Of a DNA stretch of 64,000 bases, positions 23,390-32,228 are shown one piece after another. The translations under genes were made by a program, and so were the position numbers. Origin of the DNA: Candidatus Deferrimicrobiaceae bacterium (lineage in GTDB: Bacteria; Desulfobacterota; Deferrimicrobia; Deferrimicrobiales; Deferrimicrobiaceae); assembly GCA_036504035.1 (NCBI GenBank), contig DASXVV010000006.1, positions 442,793 to 506,792 on the forward strand. Reading direction: 5' to 3'. Numbering within the stretch: the stretch's first letter is position 1; each line of letters opens with the position of its first letter. The notes under the pieces were generated by a model, which was not told the origin of the DNA, searched no databases, and saw nothing but the letters and a program-made list of their open reading frames with translations.

Positions 23390-24370
23390 TCAGGCGGACT
23401 GGGAGATCGCCGACAGCTTCCAGCCACCGGCGCCGGAAGGCCGGGTGAACGTCCAGTACTCTTCGAAGAGCACGGGGTCGTTCTGGCTGCCGGAAACGAG
23501 CGCCCCGGCCTCGTCGACCACGTAGTCGAGCAGGTTGGCCCGGAAGAGGACGGTCACGTAATCCTGCCCCGGCTCCTGCCACGCCTCGACGATCTCGACC
23601 TTGCGCATCGCGATGTTCTCGAGCCGGTTGAACTGCTTCCGGGCGCGCAGCGCCTCGGCCTCGACCTGGAACTCGTCGCGCACTTCGGGCGTGAGAAGTG
23701 CCGCCACGGGGGAGACGTCCCGGGCCGCGAAGGTGCCCTGCACCTTGAAGAAGAGGCCGGTCGCCGTGTCGTCGCAGAAGCGCTGCGCGTCGAACGCCGG
23801 GTCGAGCCCACGGATTCCCGCGATGCCAGCCGCGACGTCGCCGCCTCCCGGCGACTCCTGGTACCGCTGCTGCCAGTCGGACGCGGCCGGCGGCTGCGGC
23901 TCGCTGTCCACGGCGCGCGGCCCCGAATAGCCGGTCGGCGCTTCCGGCTTCCGCGCGAACAGCATCTTGTACGCAAGGTAGCCGAGGCCGCCCACGACCA
24001 GGATCTCGAAAGGCCCGATGCCGGAGCCGCCGCAGCCGCCCATCCCGCCGCCGTGGCCGAACAGCGAGCCGAACAGCATGCCGCCTAGCAGGCCGCCCGC
24101 GAGCCCGCCGCCGAAGCTGCGGAGGAAGCCGCCGCCCGCCGGCGCGGGGGCAGGAGCGGAAGCCGGCGCCCCGGGCGACGGCGTCGGCGCCACGCTCGGG
24201 GCGGATCGGTAGGGCGTCGACGAAGGCGAGGAGGGCGACAGCGAACGGCCGCCCCGGCTGCCGAAGGAACGACTCCCCCCTCCGAACCGGGCCTCGGCGG
24301 GCACGACCTGATAAAGGACGAACAATGCGGCGGCGAGCAGCAGACAGAAGATCGTGGCGGATCGGCGCAT
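23390..24370 (-). CDS. Tim44-like domain membrane-anchored protein
   Basis: A 326-residue protein with an N-terminal hydrophobic segment (MRRSATIFCLLLAAALFVLYQ), a low-complexity Gly/Ser/Pro/Ala-rich region (FGGGSRSFGSRGGRS), a glycine-rich stretch, and a second membrane segment IGPFEILVVGGLGYLAYKML near residue 145. The C-terminal 150 residues match the Tim44-like fold (FDAQRFCDDTATGLFFKVQ, ending EEYWTFTRPSGAGGWKLSAISQ). Bacterial proteins of this type are membrane-tethered; the mitochondrial namesake helps protein import, but the bacterial role is not established. It lies 23 bases after tpx and may share its transcript. Confidence 0.85.
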   Translation of the reverse strand: MRRSATIFCLLLAAALFVLYQVVPAEARFGGGSRSFGSRGGRSLSPSSPSSTPYRSAPSVAPTPSPGAPASAPAPAPAGGGFLRSFGGGLAGGLLGGMLFGSLFGHGGGMGGCGGSGIGPFEILVVGGLGYLAYKMLFARKPEAPTGYSGPRAVDSEPQPPAASDWQQRYQESPGGGDVAAGIAGIRGLDPAFDAQRFCDDTATGLFFKVQGTFAARDVSPVAALLTPEVRDEFQVEAEALRARKQFNRLENIAMRKVEIVEAWQEPGQDYVTVLFRANLLDYVVDEAGALVSGSQNDPVLFEEYWTFTRPSGAGGWKLSAISQSA

Positions 24371-24393
24371 GGGCTTCGGACTCCTTCGCCGGC

Positions 24394-24909
24394 TCAAGCG
24401 ATGACCGCCGCTGCGGCCAGCACGGCGTCGTAATCGGGTTCGGAGGTCACTTCGGGGACCTGCTGGATGTAACGGACAACGCCGGCGCCGTCGAGGACGA
24501 AGATCACCCGCGACAGCAGCATCAGCTCCTTGATCTGGATGCCCCAGGCCAACCCGAAGGCGTGATCGCGGTAATCGGAGAGCGTGCGCACCTTGTCGAT
24601 GCCCGCCGCCCCGCACCAGCGCTTCTGGGCGAAGGGCAGGTCGGCGCTCACGGTCAGCACCTCGACGTTCCCGGGCAGCTTCGCCGCCAGGACGTTGAAG
24701 CGGCGCGTCTCGGTGTCGCACACCGGCGTGTCGAGCGACGGCACGCAGCTGACGATCGCGACCTTGCCCGCGAGGTCGGCCAGCGTGACCGGCGCCATCC
24801 CGTTGTCGATCAGCCGGAAGTCGGGCGCCTTGTCCCCGACCTTGAGGGCGGGACCGAGCAGCGTGAATGGATTTCCCTTGAACGTGATGACTCCGCTTCT
24901 TTCCTGCAT
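24394..24909 (-). CDS. tpx: Thiol peroxidase Tpx
   Basis: Atypical two-cysteine peroxiredoxin that reduces alkyl hydroperoxides and H2O2 with thioredoxin, 171 residues. The peroxidatic centre is in VPSLDTPVCDTETRRFN (Cys near residue 64) and the resolving cysteine is in AQKRWCGAAGI (near residue 98). GPALKVGDKAPDFRLID is the standard N-terminal part. The ATG at 24909 follows GGAGG with good spacing. It may be transcribed with the chalcone-isomerase-like gene upstream and the Tim44-like gene downstream. Confidence 0.97.
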   Translation of the reverse strand: MQERSGVITFKGNPFTLLGPALKVGDKAPDFRLIDNGMAPVTLADLAGKVAIVSCVPSLDTPVCDTETRRFNVLAAKLPGNVEVLTVSADLPFAQKRWCGAAGIDKVRTLSDYRDHAFGLAWGIQIKELMLLSRVIFVLDGAGVVRYIQQVPEVTSEPDYDAVLAAAAVIA

Positions 24910-24959
24910 GACGACCTCCGTTGATGAATGGATTCCTGCGGCTTCGGTTCCCGTGCGTC

Positions 24960-25499
24960 TTACGGCTTCCGTTCCCCGGCGGCCGGCTTGTCGCCGAACC
25001 AGCTCTTGAGGATGCCGCGGACGAGCAGGGACGACTTGAGCGACCCGAGCGGCTTCCCGTTGTGCGACGCGGCGACCGTCCCGTCGCCTCCCAGCAGCAA
25101 TTCGACCTTGTCGCCCTTGTAGAAGTCGACCTTGAACAGCGAGAGGAACCGCTTCGCATCGGGCGACGTCGCGAAGTCGGGCGAGTCCTTGATGAACCCC
25201 TCCTCGAACGCCCCCATGATCCGTTCTTTCTCGACCTTGTCCTTGAGGATGTCAAGGCGCAGCAGTTTGTCGCCCGGCTCCTCGATCAACGCCTCGGGGG
25301 TCGGAGAAGATTTCGGCGCGTAGAGCGACCCGGCGAAGGCGTCGTAGACGGAATTGTCCCGGACGCCCGTTCCGTTGAGCTTCAGCGATTGTCCGTTGAT
25401 CGTCACCGACGGGGGCGCCGGCCTCACGGCGTTGTCCTGCGCGAACAGCGGGGCGGCCAGCGCCAACAGCAACAAGGAAACGGACAGCGTCCTTTTCAT
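24960..25499 (-). CDS. Chalcone-isomerase-like periplasmic protein
   Basis: A 179-residue exported protein with a signal peptide (MKRTLSVSLLLLALAAPLFAQ). The mature part matches the chalcone isomerase-like fold found in many proteobacteria: LKLNGTGVRDNSVYDAFAGSLYAPKS, KLLRLDILKDKVEKERI, and a C-terminal GDGTVAASHNGKPLGSLKSSLLVRGIL. Bacterial members do not make flavonoids and may bind fatty acids or other small lipophilic ligands; the role is not known. GGAGG precedes the ATG. It probably heads a small operon with tpx and the Tim44-like gene. Confidence 0.87.
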   Translation of the reverse strand: MKRTLSVSLLLLALAAPLFAQDNAVRPAPPSVTINGQSLKLNGTGVRDNSVYDAFAGSLYAPKSSPTPEALIEEPGDKLLRLDILKDKVEKERIMGAFEEGFIKDSPDFATSPDAKRFLSLFKVDFYKGDKVELLLGGDGTVAASHNGKPLGSLKSSLLVRGILKSWFGDKPAAGERKP

Positions 25500-25598
25500 G
25501 CGAGCCTCCGATCATCCTGGATCACAGCCCCAGTATATTCCGGCTCTGGTATCCTGTGATGCGTGATGTCGCGATAGCGGTTCCGGATCGGAGTGCCG

Positions 25599-27374
25599 AT
25601 GTTACCCTTGTTCGTGGCTGACGCCTTATTCGACCGGGGGGACCGGGTCGCCGCGCTGCGGATCATCCTCGTTTACGCCCTGTTCTCCATGGCCTGGATC
25701 TACCTTTCCGACCACGCGCTGGAATACATCGCCTCCGATCGCGCGACCATCGTCCGGTTCGCGGTCATCAAGGGCTTCCTGTTCATCGGCGTCACCGCCG
25801 CCCTCCTATACCAGTTGATCTCCCGACACCTCCGGGCGAACCGGAAAATGATGGAGGAGCTCCGGGAGGCGCTCGAGCTGAACCGGCAGATGGTCGACTG
25901 CGCCGGAGAAGGCGTCATCGTCTACGGCCCCGATATGCGCTATCGGGTCTGGAATCCGTACATGGAGCAGCTTTCGGGCCGGCTTGCGGGCGAGATCCTC
26001 GGGAAGCTCCCGCTCGAGACCTTCCCATTCCTGGCGGAAACCCCTGTCCCCGCAGCGATCGGGCGCGCGCTGACGGGGGAGACGCCTCCCTCGTTCGACT
26101 ATCGGCGCGAGGCCTCCGTCAACGGCCAGGAGATCTGGATCTCCACCGCGATCGCCCCGCTGCGCAACACCGGAGGGGCGGTCATCGGCGCCATCGCGGT
26201 CGTGCAGGACATCACCTACCGGAAGAATCTCGAGGAGCACCTTCTCCATGCCCAGAAGATGGAAGCCATCGGCCAGCTGGCCGGCGGCGTGGCGCACGAT
26301 TTCAACAACATCCTCACCGTGATCTACGGCTACGCCTCTCTGGTCCGGATGAACATGCCGGCAGATGCGCGCTGGCGCCAGGAGATCGACCAGGTGATCG
26401 CGGCGTCCGAGCGGGCGGCCCACCTCACCCGCAGCCTGCTCGCCTTCAGCCGGAAGCAGGTGATGGCCCCCAGGCCGATCGATCTCAACGCGCTCGTGCG
26501 GCACATCCAGGGCATGCTGACCCGGATCATCGGCGAGGACATCACGCTGGCGACGTCGCTCTGCCAGGGCGCGGTCCGGGTCGTGGCGGATCCGGGGCAG
26601 GTCGAGCAGGTCCTGATGAACCTGGCGGCCAACGCCCGGGACGCGATGCCGCACGGCGGACGGCTGGGGATCGAGACCGGGACCGCGGAGGTCACTGCGG
26701 ACCCATCGGGCACGAACGGAGAGCGCGCGCCCGGCCGCTACGCCGTCCTCTCGGTCTCCGATAGCGGCGAAGGGATGTCTTCTGAAACGCAGGCGCGAGC
26801 CTTCGAGCCGTTCTTCACGACCAAGGATGTGGGCGGGGGCACCGGCCTCGGACTGTCGATCGTCTACGGCATCGTCCACCAGCACGGGGGATTCGTCGGC
26901 CTGGACAGCAAGATCGGGGAGGGAACCACATTCCGGATCTGGCTTCCCCTCGGAGACACGGAGGTGGCGGAAGAGACGCCCGTCGAGCCCGAGACTCCCC
27001 GGAGAGGGGCCGAGACGCTGCTGGTCGTCGAGGACGATGCGACGGTTCGCCGGTTCATGCAGCAAACGCTGGAGCAGTTCGGGTACGCGGTGTTCCTCGC
27101 GAACGACGGGGACGCGGCGATCGCGCGCTTCGCGGCCGAAGCCGACAGGATCGATGCGGTCATCCTCGACATGGTCATGCCGGGGAAAAGCGGGATGGAG
27201 ACGCTCGAGGCGCTTCGGAGGATCAAGGCCGATGTAAGAGCGATATTCGTCAGCGGGTACAGCCCCGAGTCGCTGGATGGGCGGGGACTGGCGCGACGCG
27301 GGGTAGAGATTGTACAGAAGCCGGTCCACCCGACGCTGCTCGCACGAAAGGTGCGTGAAGTGCTCGACGGTTAA
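25599..27374 (+). CDS. Membrane hybrid sensor histidine kinase with one PAS domain
   Basis: A 591-residue hybrid kinase. Two hydrophobic helices at the N-terminus ([20 protein letters not shown] and [18 protein letters not shown]) hold it in the membrane with almost no periplasmic loop, so sensing is probably cytoplasmic or in the membrane. Then a PAS domain (near 95-220), HisKA with the acceptor His at about 233 in [14 protein letters not shown], HATPase with [14 protein letters not shown], and a receiver domain with Asp near 524 in [12 protein letters not shown]. The core is very like that of the longer hybrid kinase upstream. I chose the ATG at 25599 (GGAG 5 bases before) rather than the GTG at 25593. 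It ends five bases from the convergent thioesterase gene. Confidence 0.92.
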   Translation: MLPLFVADALFDRGDRVAALRIILVYALFSMAWIYLSDHALEYIASDRATIVRFAVIKGFLFIGVTAALLYQLISRHLRANRKMMEELREALELNRQMVDCAGEGVIVYGPDMRYRVWNPYMEQLSGRLAGEILGKLPLETFPFLAETPVPAAIGRALTGETPPSFDYRREASVNGQEIWISTAIAPLRNTGGAVIGAIAVVQDITYRKNLEEHLLHAQKMEAIGQLAGGVAHDFNNILTVIYGYASLVRMNMPADARWRQEIDQVIAASERAAHLTRSLLAFSRKQVMAPRPIDLNALVRHIQGMLTRIIGEDITLATSLCQGAVRVVADPGQVEQVLMNLAANARDAMPHGGRLGIETGTAEVTADPSGTNGERAPGRYAVLSVSDSGEGMSSETQARAFEPFFTTKDVGGGTGLGLSIVYGIVHQHGGFVGLDSKIGEGTTFRIWLPLGDTEVAEETPVEPETPRRGAETLLVVEDDATVRRFMQQTLEQFGYAVFLANDGDAAIARFAAEADRIDAVILDMVMPGKSGMETLEALRRIKADVRAIFVSGYSPESLDGRGLARRGVEIVQKPVHPTLLARKVREVLDG

Positions 27375-27379
27375 GCGGT

Positions 27380-28432
27380 TTACGCCTGTTTCTGGGGTTT
27401 CGGCTTCCGGGCGCTCTGGTGCCTGCGATAGGCCTCGAGGTAGAGGGCATCCTCGGCGTAGTTGCCCGGGTAGATGCGCGGGACGGGTTGCGGGATCAGG
27501 TTACGATCGACGTGGACGAAGGTGAACAGGCATGAGTTCGACAGGGCGCGGACGGTCCGGTCGAGGCTGGTCCGCTCGATGTCGGCCTCGACGCAGACCG
27601 AGTGTTCGCCCGTATAGACGATGCGGGCCGTGTAGTGCAGCTTGTCGCCCATGCGCACCGGCTGGAAGAAGTTGATCCGGTTGACGGCGACGATGATTGC
27701 CCGGCCCGGCAGGATCCGCTCGGCGCAGATGTCGGCCAGCTCGTAGGCGCGGCGGACCAGGTAGCCGCCGAAGATCTTGCGGGGGACGTTTTCCTGCTCC
27801 GGGTACATCCGCTCCCATGAGCTGGTGGTCAGCTTGCCCGCCAGAAGCCCGGAAAAGCCGGGCCGTTCCAGCGCGTGGTGGAGGCCGGTCAACAGGTCGA
27901 ACTCTTCCCGGGTCGGCGGTTCGAGCGATGCGGCCATCTGCTGCCGGTAGTTGTCCCGCCGCTCGACCGCCTTGTGCGCGCGCTGCTTTTCGATGTCCGA
28001 GGTGTAATCGAGCCCGGGCAGGGCGATGCTCTTCGCGTCGTCGCCGAACCCCTCCCGCGCGACCATCGTGAAGTAGCAGGAGGCGATGTGGGCGGGCGGC
28101 CCCCCCGGATGCTCGACCCGGATCCCCACCTCCATCGAGCTGCGCCCGACGTGGTTGATCCGGGCGCGGAACGACAGGTCGCGGGTGACGTCCGCGGCGT
28201 GGCGGATGTGGATGTTGTCGATCGCGGCGGTGACGACGCGCCCCTCGGGAAAGAAGCGACGCACGTAGCCCAGCGCCGTATCTTCAGCCAACTTGTCGAG
28301 CACCTCGAGCAGCAGGCCGAAGCGCAGGTTCCCAGGCAGCTCGGCATCGAGTACCTGGAAGCGGCGGCGAAGCGCGGGATCGCTCCCCAACGGAAGCGTC
28401 CGCTCGACCGATGTGTCGAAAGGCGTCGTCAT
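27380..28432 (-). CDS. Double-hotdog acyl-CoA thioesterase, copy 1
   Basis: A 350-residue protein with two hotdog domains in one chain, as in ACOT9/BFIT-type acyl-CoA thioesterases that hydrolyse acyl-CoA to free acid and CoA. The first domain starts LPGNLRFGLLLEVLDKLAEDTALGYVRR and contains ARINHVGRSSMEVGIRVEHP. The second contains RKIFGGYLVRRAYELADICAE and VRMGDKLHYTARIVYTGEHS. The FGG(Y)L helix start and the NHVGRSSMEV strand are diagnostic. A second copy in the window (32373-33428) is about four-fifths identical by eye, with a stretch of more than 60 identical residues in the second domain. It may act on lipids or on polyketide or fatty acid intermediates; substrate unknown. Confidence 0.85.
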   Translation of the reverse strand: MTTPFDTSVERTLPLGSDPALRRRFQVLDAELPGNLRFGLLLEVLDKLAEDTALGYVRRFFPEGRVVTAAIDNIHIRHAADVTRDLSFRARINHVGRSSMEVGIRVEHPGGPPAHIASCYFTMVAREGFGDDAKSIALPGLDYTSDIEKQRAHKAVERRDNYRQQMAASLEPPTREEFDLLTGLHHALERPGFSGLLAGKLTTSSWERMYPEQENVPRKIFGGYLVRRAYELADICAERILPGRAIIVAVNRINFFQPVRMGDKLHYTARIVYTGEHSVCVEADIERTSLDRTVRALSNSCLFTFVHVDRNLIPQPVPRIYPGNYAEDALYLEAYRRHQSARKPKPQKQA

Positions 28433-28526
28433 CCATTTGTCCTAATCCGGCGCGATGGCTCCGCCGATGTAACCTGACCGGTTCCCCGTACGCCTCTTTG
28501 TTGCATATCGCGCAAGGAGGGATTCA

Positions 28527-29066
28527 ATGAAACAGGTCAAGAAGGGGATCGTGAACCTGGCCATCGCGGCCATCGTGGCCGCCGGCGGGGTCCTGACGGC
28601 CGTTCCCGCCCACGCCGGCCACGGCAGCGGCCGATGCGACTGCGAAGCGTACGCCCGGTGGCAGGTCAACCGCTCCGGCAAGTGGCGACAGATGGCGAAG
28701 GCGCTCCACCTGACGAAGGAACAGCGCGAACAGGTCCGGGGGATCTTCGAGAAGCACCGCGAGGGGCTGGCGCCGCTGCGAAAAGAGCTGCGGGCGGGCA
28801 GGGATGCGCTTCGGGAGCTGATGCAGGCCGACAAGCCCGACGAGGCCGCCATCCGGGCGCAGGTCGGGAAGGTCTCCGCGACGCAGGCCGAGCTCGCCGT
28901 CCTTCGCGCGAAGATGTTCGCCGAGGTGCGCGCGGTGCTGACGCCGGAGCAGCAAAAGAAGTTCAAGGCGATCCGGGAAAAGCGGGACCGGAACTGCGGG
29001 CCGCGGGGGGACCGCCACGGCGGCAGGCACGGCAGGCCTTCGCACGACGACGACGACGGGGAATGA
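28527..29066 (+). CDS. Spy/CpxP-like periplasmic protein
   Basis: A 179-residue exported protein with a signal peptide (GIVNLAIAAIVAAGGVLTAVPAHA). The mature part is helical with LTKEQREQVRGIFEKHREG and LTPEQQKKFKAIREKR, the two LTxxQ motifs of the Spy/CpxP family of periplasmic chaperones and metal/stress sensors. There is a CDCE pair near residue 37 and a His/Asp-rich tail (RHGGRHGRPSHDDDDGE) that could bind metal. AAGGAGG lies seven bases before the ATG. It is a single-gene unit; no CpxR or ZraS partner is adjacent. Confidence 0.82.
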   Translation: MKQVKKGIVNLAIAAIVAAGGVLTAVPAHAGHGSGRCDCEAYARWQVNRSGKWRQMAKALHLTKEQREQVRGIFEKHREGLAPLRKELRAGRDALRELMQADKPDEAAIRAQVGKVSATQAELAVLRAKMFAEVRAVLTPEQQKKFKAIREKRDRNCGPRGDRHGGRHGRPSHDDDDGE

Positions 29067-29088
29067 CCGCCTGCGGGGGCTGGGGAGG

Positions 29089-29631
29089 TCACTTCTCCCC
29101 CATCCAGCCCCGCTCCGACAACGCATCCAGGATGCGGCGGGCCGCCGCCGCCGCATCCTCCCGGCTGCCGTCCACGACGACTTCCGCCGCCGGGGGAGCC
29201 TCGTAGGGGGCGTCGATCCCCGGGACGTTTCCGATCTCCCCGGCCTGCGCCCGCCGATAGATTCCCTTGGGGTCCCGGCCGACGCAGACCGAGAGCGGCG
29301 TCGACACGTACACCTCCAGAAAACGCCCGATCCTTTCCCGGGCCTGGTCCCGATAGGCTTGCCGGTTCGCGGTCGCGTCGAAGACGACGCAGGCGCCGCG
29401 CCCCAGCGCCTCCAGGCCGAGACGCAGCAGCTCGGCGTAGAACGCATCGCGACCGGCGTTCTTGTAGTCGGGCGCAGGGGAGAGGGTGGCGCGCACGGCA
29501 TCCGATTCCAGGCGCTCCACGGGGATTCCCGCGTCGGCCAAAAGGGCGCAGAGTTCGCCGGCGACGGTCGATTTCCCCGACGCCGGGAGGCCCGTCAGCC
29601 AGACCGCGAAGGGAACTCGTCGTCGGCTCAC
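29089..29631 (-). CDS. cysC: APS-kinase-like P-loop kinase
   Basis: A 180-residue P-loop protein. Walker A is AVWLTGLPASGKSTVAGELC, and the C-terminal half YVSTPLSVCVGRDPKGIYRRAQAGEI with GIDAPYEAP matches adenylylsulfate kinase, which makes PAPS from APS. The middle differs: VVFDATANRQAYRDQARERI replaces the usual serine-phosphate-site region, and no sulfate adenylyltransferase gene is adjacent. Its GTG start overlaps the stop of the phosphotransferase gene (GTGA), so the two are translationally coupled. It may be a kinase for another substrate, and true CysC activity is uncertain. Confidence 0.7.
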   Translation of the reverse strand: MSRRRVPFAVWLTGLPASGKSTVAGELCALLADAGIPVERLESDAVRATLSPAPDYKNAGRDAFYAELLRLGLEALGRGACVVFDATANRQAYRDQARERIGRFLEVYVSTPLSVCVGRDPKGIYRRAQAGEIGNVPGIDAPYEAPPAAEVVVDGSREDAAAAARRILDALSERGWMGEK

Positions 29632-30716
29632 ACGCCGCAATATCGGTTGACCTGCCCCGGGTCGAACGCCGGTTCCGAGAGCAGCGCCTGCATGAAGTCG
29701 AACAGCCGCCTCCGGACCGATTCCGCCAGCGTTGGATACCAGACCGGCGAGGCCATCACGAGGCAGCGGAAGGCAAAGAAAGGGGCGGCGACCTCGAGGA
29801 TCTCCGCGTCGCCGCTGCGGGCGATGTACCGCTCCCAGAAGCGCCGGAACAACGTGTCGAAACTCCCGGCGAGACGGCCGTGGCGCTGCAGGGAAGCGAA
29901 AAGATAGTTCCCGGTCAGCGAGGTCACATCGTCGGCCGGGTCGCCCCACTCGCCCCGGGAGCGATCGAGCACCGAGAAGTCGATCCCTTCGCGGAACAGG
30001 ATGTTGTAAGGGTGGAAATCGCCGTGGACCTGGCGGAGCCGGTGCGTCTTCTCTTTCAGCCGCCAGCGCCACCGCACGCAGGCCAGCTCGATCTCCTCGA
30101 GCAGACCGGACGTGATGAAGCCGTGGCGGGCGGGGTAGCTGTCCGAAAGGCCGAAGATGCATTCGCCGTGGCCGACCAGCTCGCGCAGCCGCCGGACGTA
30201 GAGCCCGGGATCGGTCCCCCGGACGTCGTGTATCGAGACGAGGTAGTCGCACAGCGCGTCAGCCCGCGCGATGTCCCGGTTCTCGAGGAAACCCCCGCCC
30301 TGCAGCCGCGTCAGGTCGTTGATGTATTCCTCGCCGGAAACGTGCTCCACCAGGAGGAACAGCTCCTCTACCGCCGCCAGCGACACCGGCGGGCCAACGG
30401 CCCGGAAGGCGCCGACGTCCAGTGCGCGGACGTGGCGCGGGAGCCGGTTGTACGCCCCGTGGTCCCAGAGCGCCATCTGGGCCCGGTCGGCCATGTGCTC
30501 GTGCCCGAACGGCCCCGGGCTCGTCGTGTCGAGGACGGCGCGCCCGGCCTTCCCGTCCGCCTCGTAGTCCACCATCACGGGGATTCCGTACCCGTACCCC
30601 TTCACGGCGCCCTCGCGCGGGGTTTCCCCCAGCCGGGACAGGCCGGTGACGCGCACGCGGGTATTCAGCAGGTCGGAAAGATACGGTTCGAGGAGACGCG
30701 GGGTGAGATCGGGCAC
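29628..30716 (-). CDS. APH-family phosphotransferase
   Basis: A 362-residue protein of the aminoglycoside/choline phosphotransferase fold. The catalytic loop is VHGDFHPYNILFREG near residue 235 (the HxDxxxxN motif) and the metal-binding region is SVLDRSRGEWGDPADDVTSL, where the usual D-F-E/D is LDRS. The N-lobe has YGYGIPVMVDYEADGKAGRAVLDT. The GTG start at 30716 follows GGGAGG. A sugar, nucleoside, lipid head group or protein could be the substrate. It is coupled to the APS-kinase-like gene downstream by a 4-base overlap; a two-kinase module is suggested. I do not infer antibiotic resistance. Confidence 0.78.
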   Translation of the reverse strand: MPDLTPRLLEPYLSDLLNTRVRVTGLSRLGETPREGAVKGYGYGIPVMVDYEADGKAGRAVLDTTSPGPFGHEHMADRAQMALWDHGAYNRLPRHVRALDVGAFRAVGPPVSLAAVEELFLLVEHVSGEEYINDLTRLQGGGFLENRDIARADALCDYLVSIHDVRGTDPGLYVRRLRELVGHGECIFGLSDSYPARHGFITSGLLEEIELACVRWRWRLKEKTHRLRQVHGDFHPYNILFREGIDFSVLDRSRGEWGDPADDVTSLTGNYLFASLQRHGRLAGSFDTLFRRFWERYIARSGDAEILEVAAPFFAFRCLVMASPVWYPTLAESVRRRLFDFMQALLSEPAFDPGQVNRYCGV

Positions 30717-30741
30717 GGTGCATCCTCCCTTCGGAACTTCG

Positions 30742-31995
30742 TTACCAACCCCACGGGTACGGGTAATAACCGTAATCGCCGTACTGGTAATCCAGCGTCA
30801 TCTTCGTCTTCGCCATCTCATCCTGATATTTCGCACGCTCCTTCTTTTCCTGTTCGAACTGCCGCCCTTCTTCCGCGATCCTTTGGGCATCCTCCTGCTT
30901 CGCCGCTTGCGTGACGCGCTTGATGATGTCCTGATGCGCGAGGATGCCTTTCTTCGCCGCTTCGTTGTCGTAGTTCATGGTTGCGGCAAACCCCCGCTGG
31001 ACCAGCCCCTTCCCGATTTGCGGGGCGTCGATGTACACCTCGTCCTCGTAGGTGCTCTCGACGGTCCCTTTCCCGACGAAGCTTCCCTCCGGGTCGAAGA
31101 TCGAGACCTCCGCGCCAGGCCTGAAGACCCCCTTCATCGAAAGGACGACGAGTCGCCCTTCGGTCGCGGCCAGGCGGGTGACCACGCCCGCCGCCTGCGG
31201 GGCGGGCGCCGCGTTCGACGGCGTGGTGCCGTTTTTTAGGTATCGATCGAAGATATTACGGTCTTCCCCGCTTCCGGCCAGCTCCGAGATGGTCGCGTTG
31301 ACGAGGTCGAGAAATTCGGAATCGCTCTTGCGGACGGCCAGACGCAGCCCCTCGTCGGAGACCACGACCGATTTGGGAATTTCGTACTCGCCTTTCGGAA
31401 GGGCGGAAAGGGAACCGTTCAGGACCAGGATGGAGGCTGAGATCGCATCGACCTCGCCGCTCCTGAGCGCGTCGACCGCCTTGCGGATATCGCCATAGGA
31501 TTTAAGGATTGCCCCGGGCGCCTTCGTTTTCAGGTTGCGCTCAGCGGCGGAGCCGGGCGCAACCGCGACCTTTTTCCCCGCCAGGTCCGTGATCGAGGAG
31601 ACAGCACCCTTGCGGGCCAGCACCCGCTGGGATGAGTGGAAATAGACTCGGCTGAAGTCCACGAGCATCAGGCGGTCGGGCGTCCGCGTCATGGGGGTGG
31701 CGATGAGGTCGATGTGGCCCGACAGCAGTTCCGGGATCCGCTCTTCCGACGTCACCGGCTTGAGCTTCAGGCTGACGCCCAGCCGGCTTGCGATCGCCTT
31801 CGCGAATTCGACGTCAATCCCGACAAGTTCCCCGGAGCTCCGTTCGGTGAATCCGAACGGCGGGGCGTCCATCCGCACCCCGACAGCCAGAAAGCCTTTC
31901 TTCCTGGCGCTTTCGACGGTGCCGGCGGCTTGAACGACATGGGAGTTGATGGCAACGAGGAACAGCACGGAAAGCAACGCGACCAATCGGTTCAT
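30742..31995 (-). CDS. Amino-acid-type extracellular solute-binding protein with C-terminal extension
   Basis: A 417-residue exported protein. A signal peptide (MNRLVALLSVLFLVAINSHVVQA) is followed by a family 3 solute-binding domain: GFLAVGVRMDAPPFGFTE, IDVEFAKAIASRLGVSLKL, GHIDLIATPMTRTPDR and DISKAVDALRSGEVDAI-type IRKAVDALRSGEVDAI. After residue 285 there is an extra part: a GxV-type beta region (VTRLAATEGRLVVLSMKGVF), then a charged helix (EEGRQFEQEKKERAKYQDEM) and an aromatic end YGYYPYPWGW. The ATG at 31995 follows AAAGGAG. No permease or ATPase is next to it, so it may be an orphan sensor-like binding protein. The tail is unusual for the family. Confidence 0.82.
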   Translation of the reverse strand: MNRLVALLSVLFLVAINSHVVQAAGTVESARKKGFLAVGVRMDAPPFGFTERSSGELVGIDVEFAKAIASRLGVSLKLKPVTSEERIPELLSGHIDLIATPMTRTPDRLMLVDFSRVYFHSSQRVLARKGAVSSITDLAGKKVAVAPGSAAERNLKTKAPGAILKSYGDIRKAVDALRSGEVDAISASILVLNGSLSALPKGEYEIPKSVVVSDEGLRLAVRKSDSEFLDLVNATISELAGSGEDRNIFDRYLKNGTTPSNAAPAPQAAGVVTRLAATEGRLVVLSMKGVFRPGAEVSIFDPEGSFVGKGTVESTYEDEVYIDAPQIGKGLVQRGFAATMNYDNEAAKKGILAHQDIIKRVTQAAKQEDAQRIAEEGRQFEQEKKERAKYQDEMAKTKMTLDYQYGDYGYYPYPWGW

Positions 31996-32129
31996 AGGCA
32001 CGCTCCTTTGGTACTGACGGATGTGCTTCATCATACTGCAAACCGCCGGCCGAATCCGGGAAGGCCTCCGTGCCATCCAAACATACGTGGGATTTGAAAC
32101 GGGCATGAGGGAAGAAGGGGGGCTTGAAC

Positions 32130-32162
32130 ATGTGCCAGACCTGCGGATGCGGAAAGAAGTAA
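32130..32162 (+). CDS. Ten-residue CxxCGCG micropeptide
   Basis: A very short open frame, ATG to TAA, coding for MCQTCGCGKK. It has a run of six G bases as a possible Shine-Dalgarno site at fair spacing and is followed 31 bases later by a good intrinsic terminator. The CxxCGCG pattern resembles the metal-binding start of HypB-type proteins. Three cysteines in ten residues could bind a metal ion. Real translation is an inference, as an ORF of this length can arise by chance; the combination of ribosome site, Cys motif and terminator makes it worth listing. No HypB gene is nearby. Confidence 0.4.
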   Translation: MCQTCGCGKK

Positions 32163-32193
32163 CGTTGCTATCCACATATCATCTCGACCGAAA

Positions 32194-32228
32194 GGGGCGG
32201 CCGGCCATCGACCGCTCCTTTTGATTTT
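32194..32228 (+). terminator. Intrinsic terminator after the CGCG micropeptide
   Basis: GGGGCGG pairs with CCGCTCC (one G-T pair) around an 11-base loop and is followed by TTTTGATTTT. It would end a short transcript before the thioesterase gene. Confidence 0.7.

Noticed and set aside
29628-30716. APH-family protein considered as antibiotic resistance
   Set aside because: Only the general fold is seen; it is far from a resistance context and coupled to another kinase gene.
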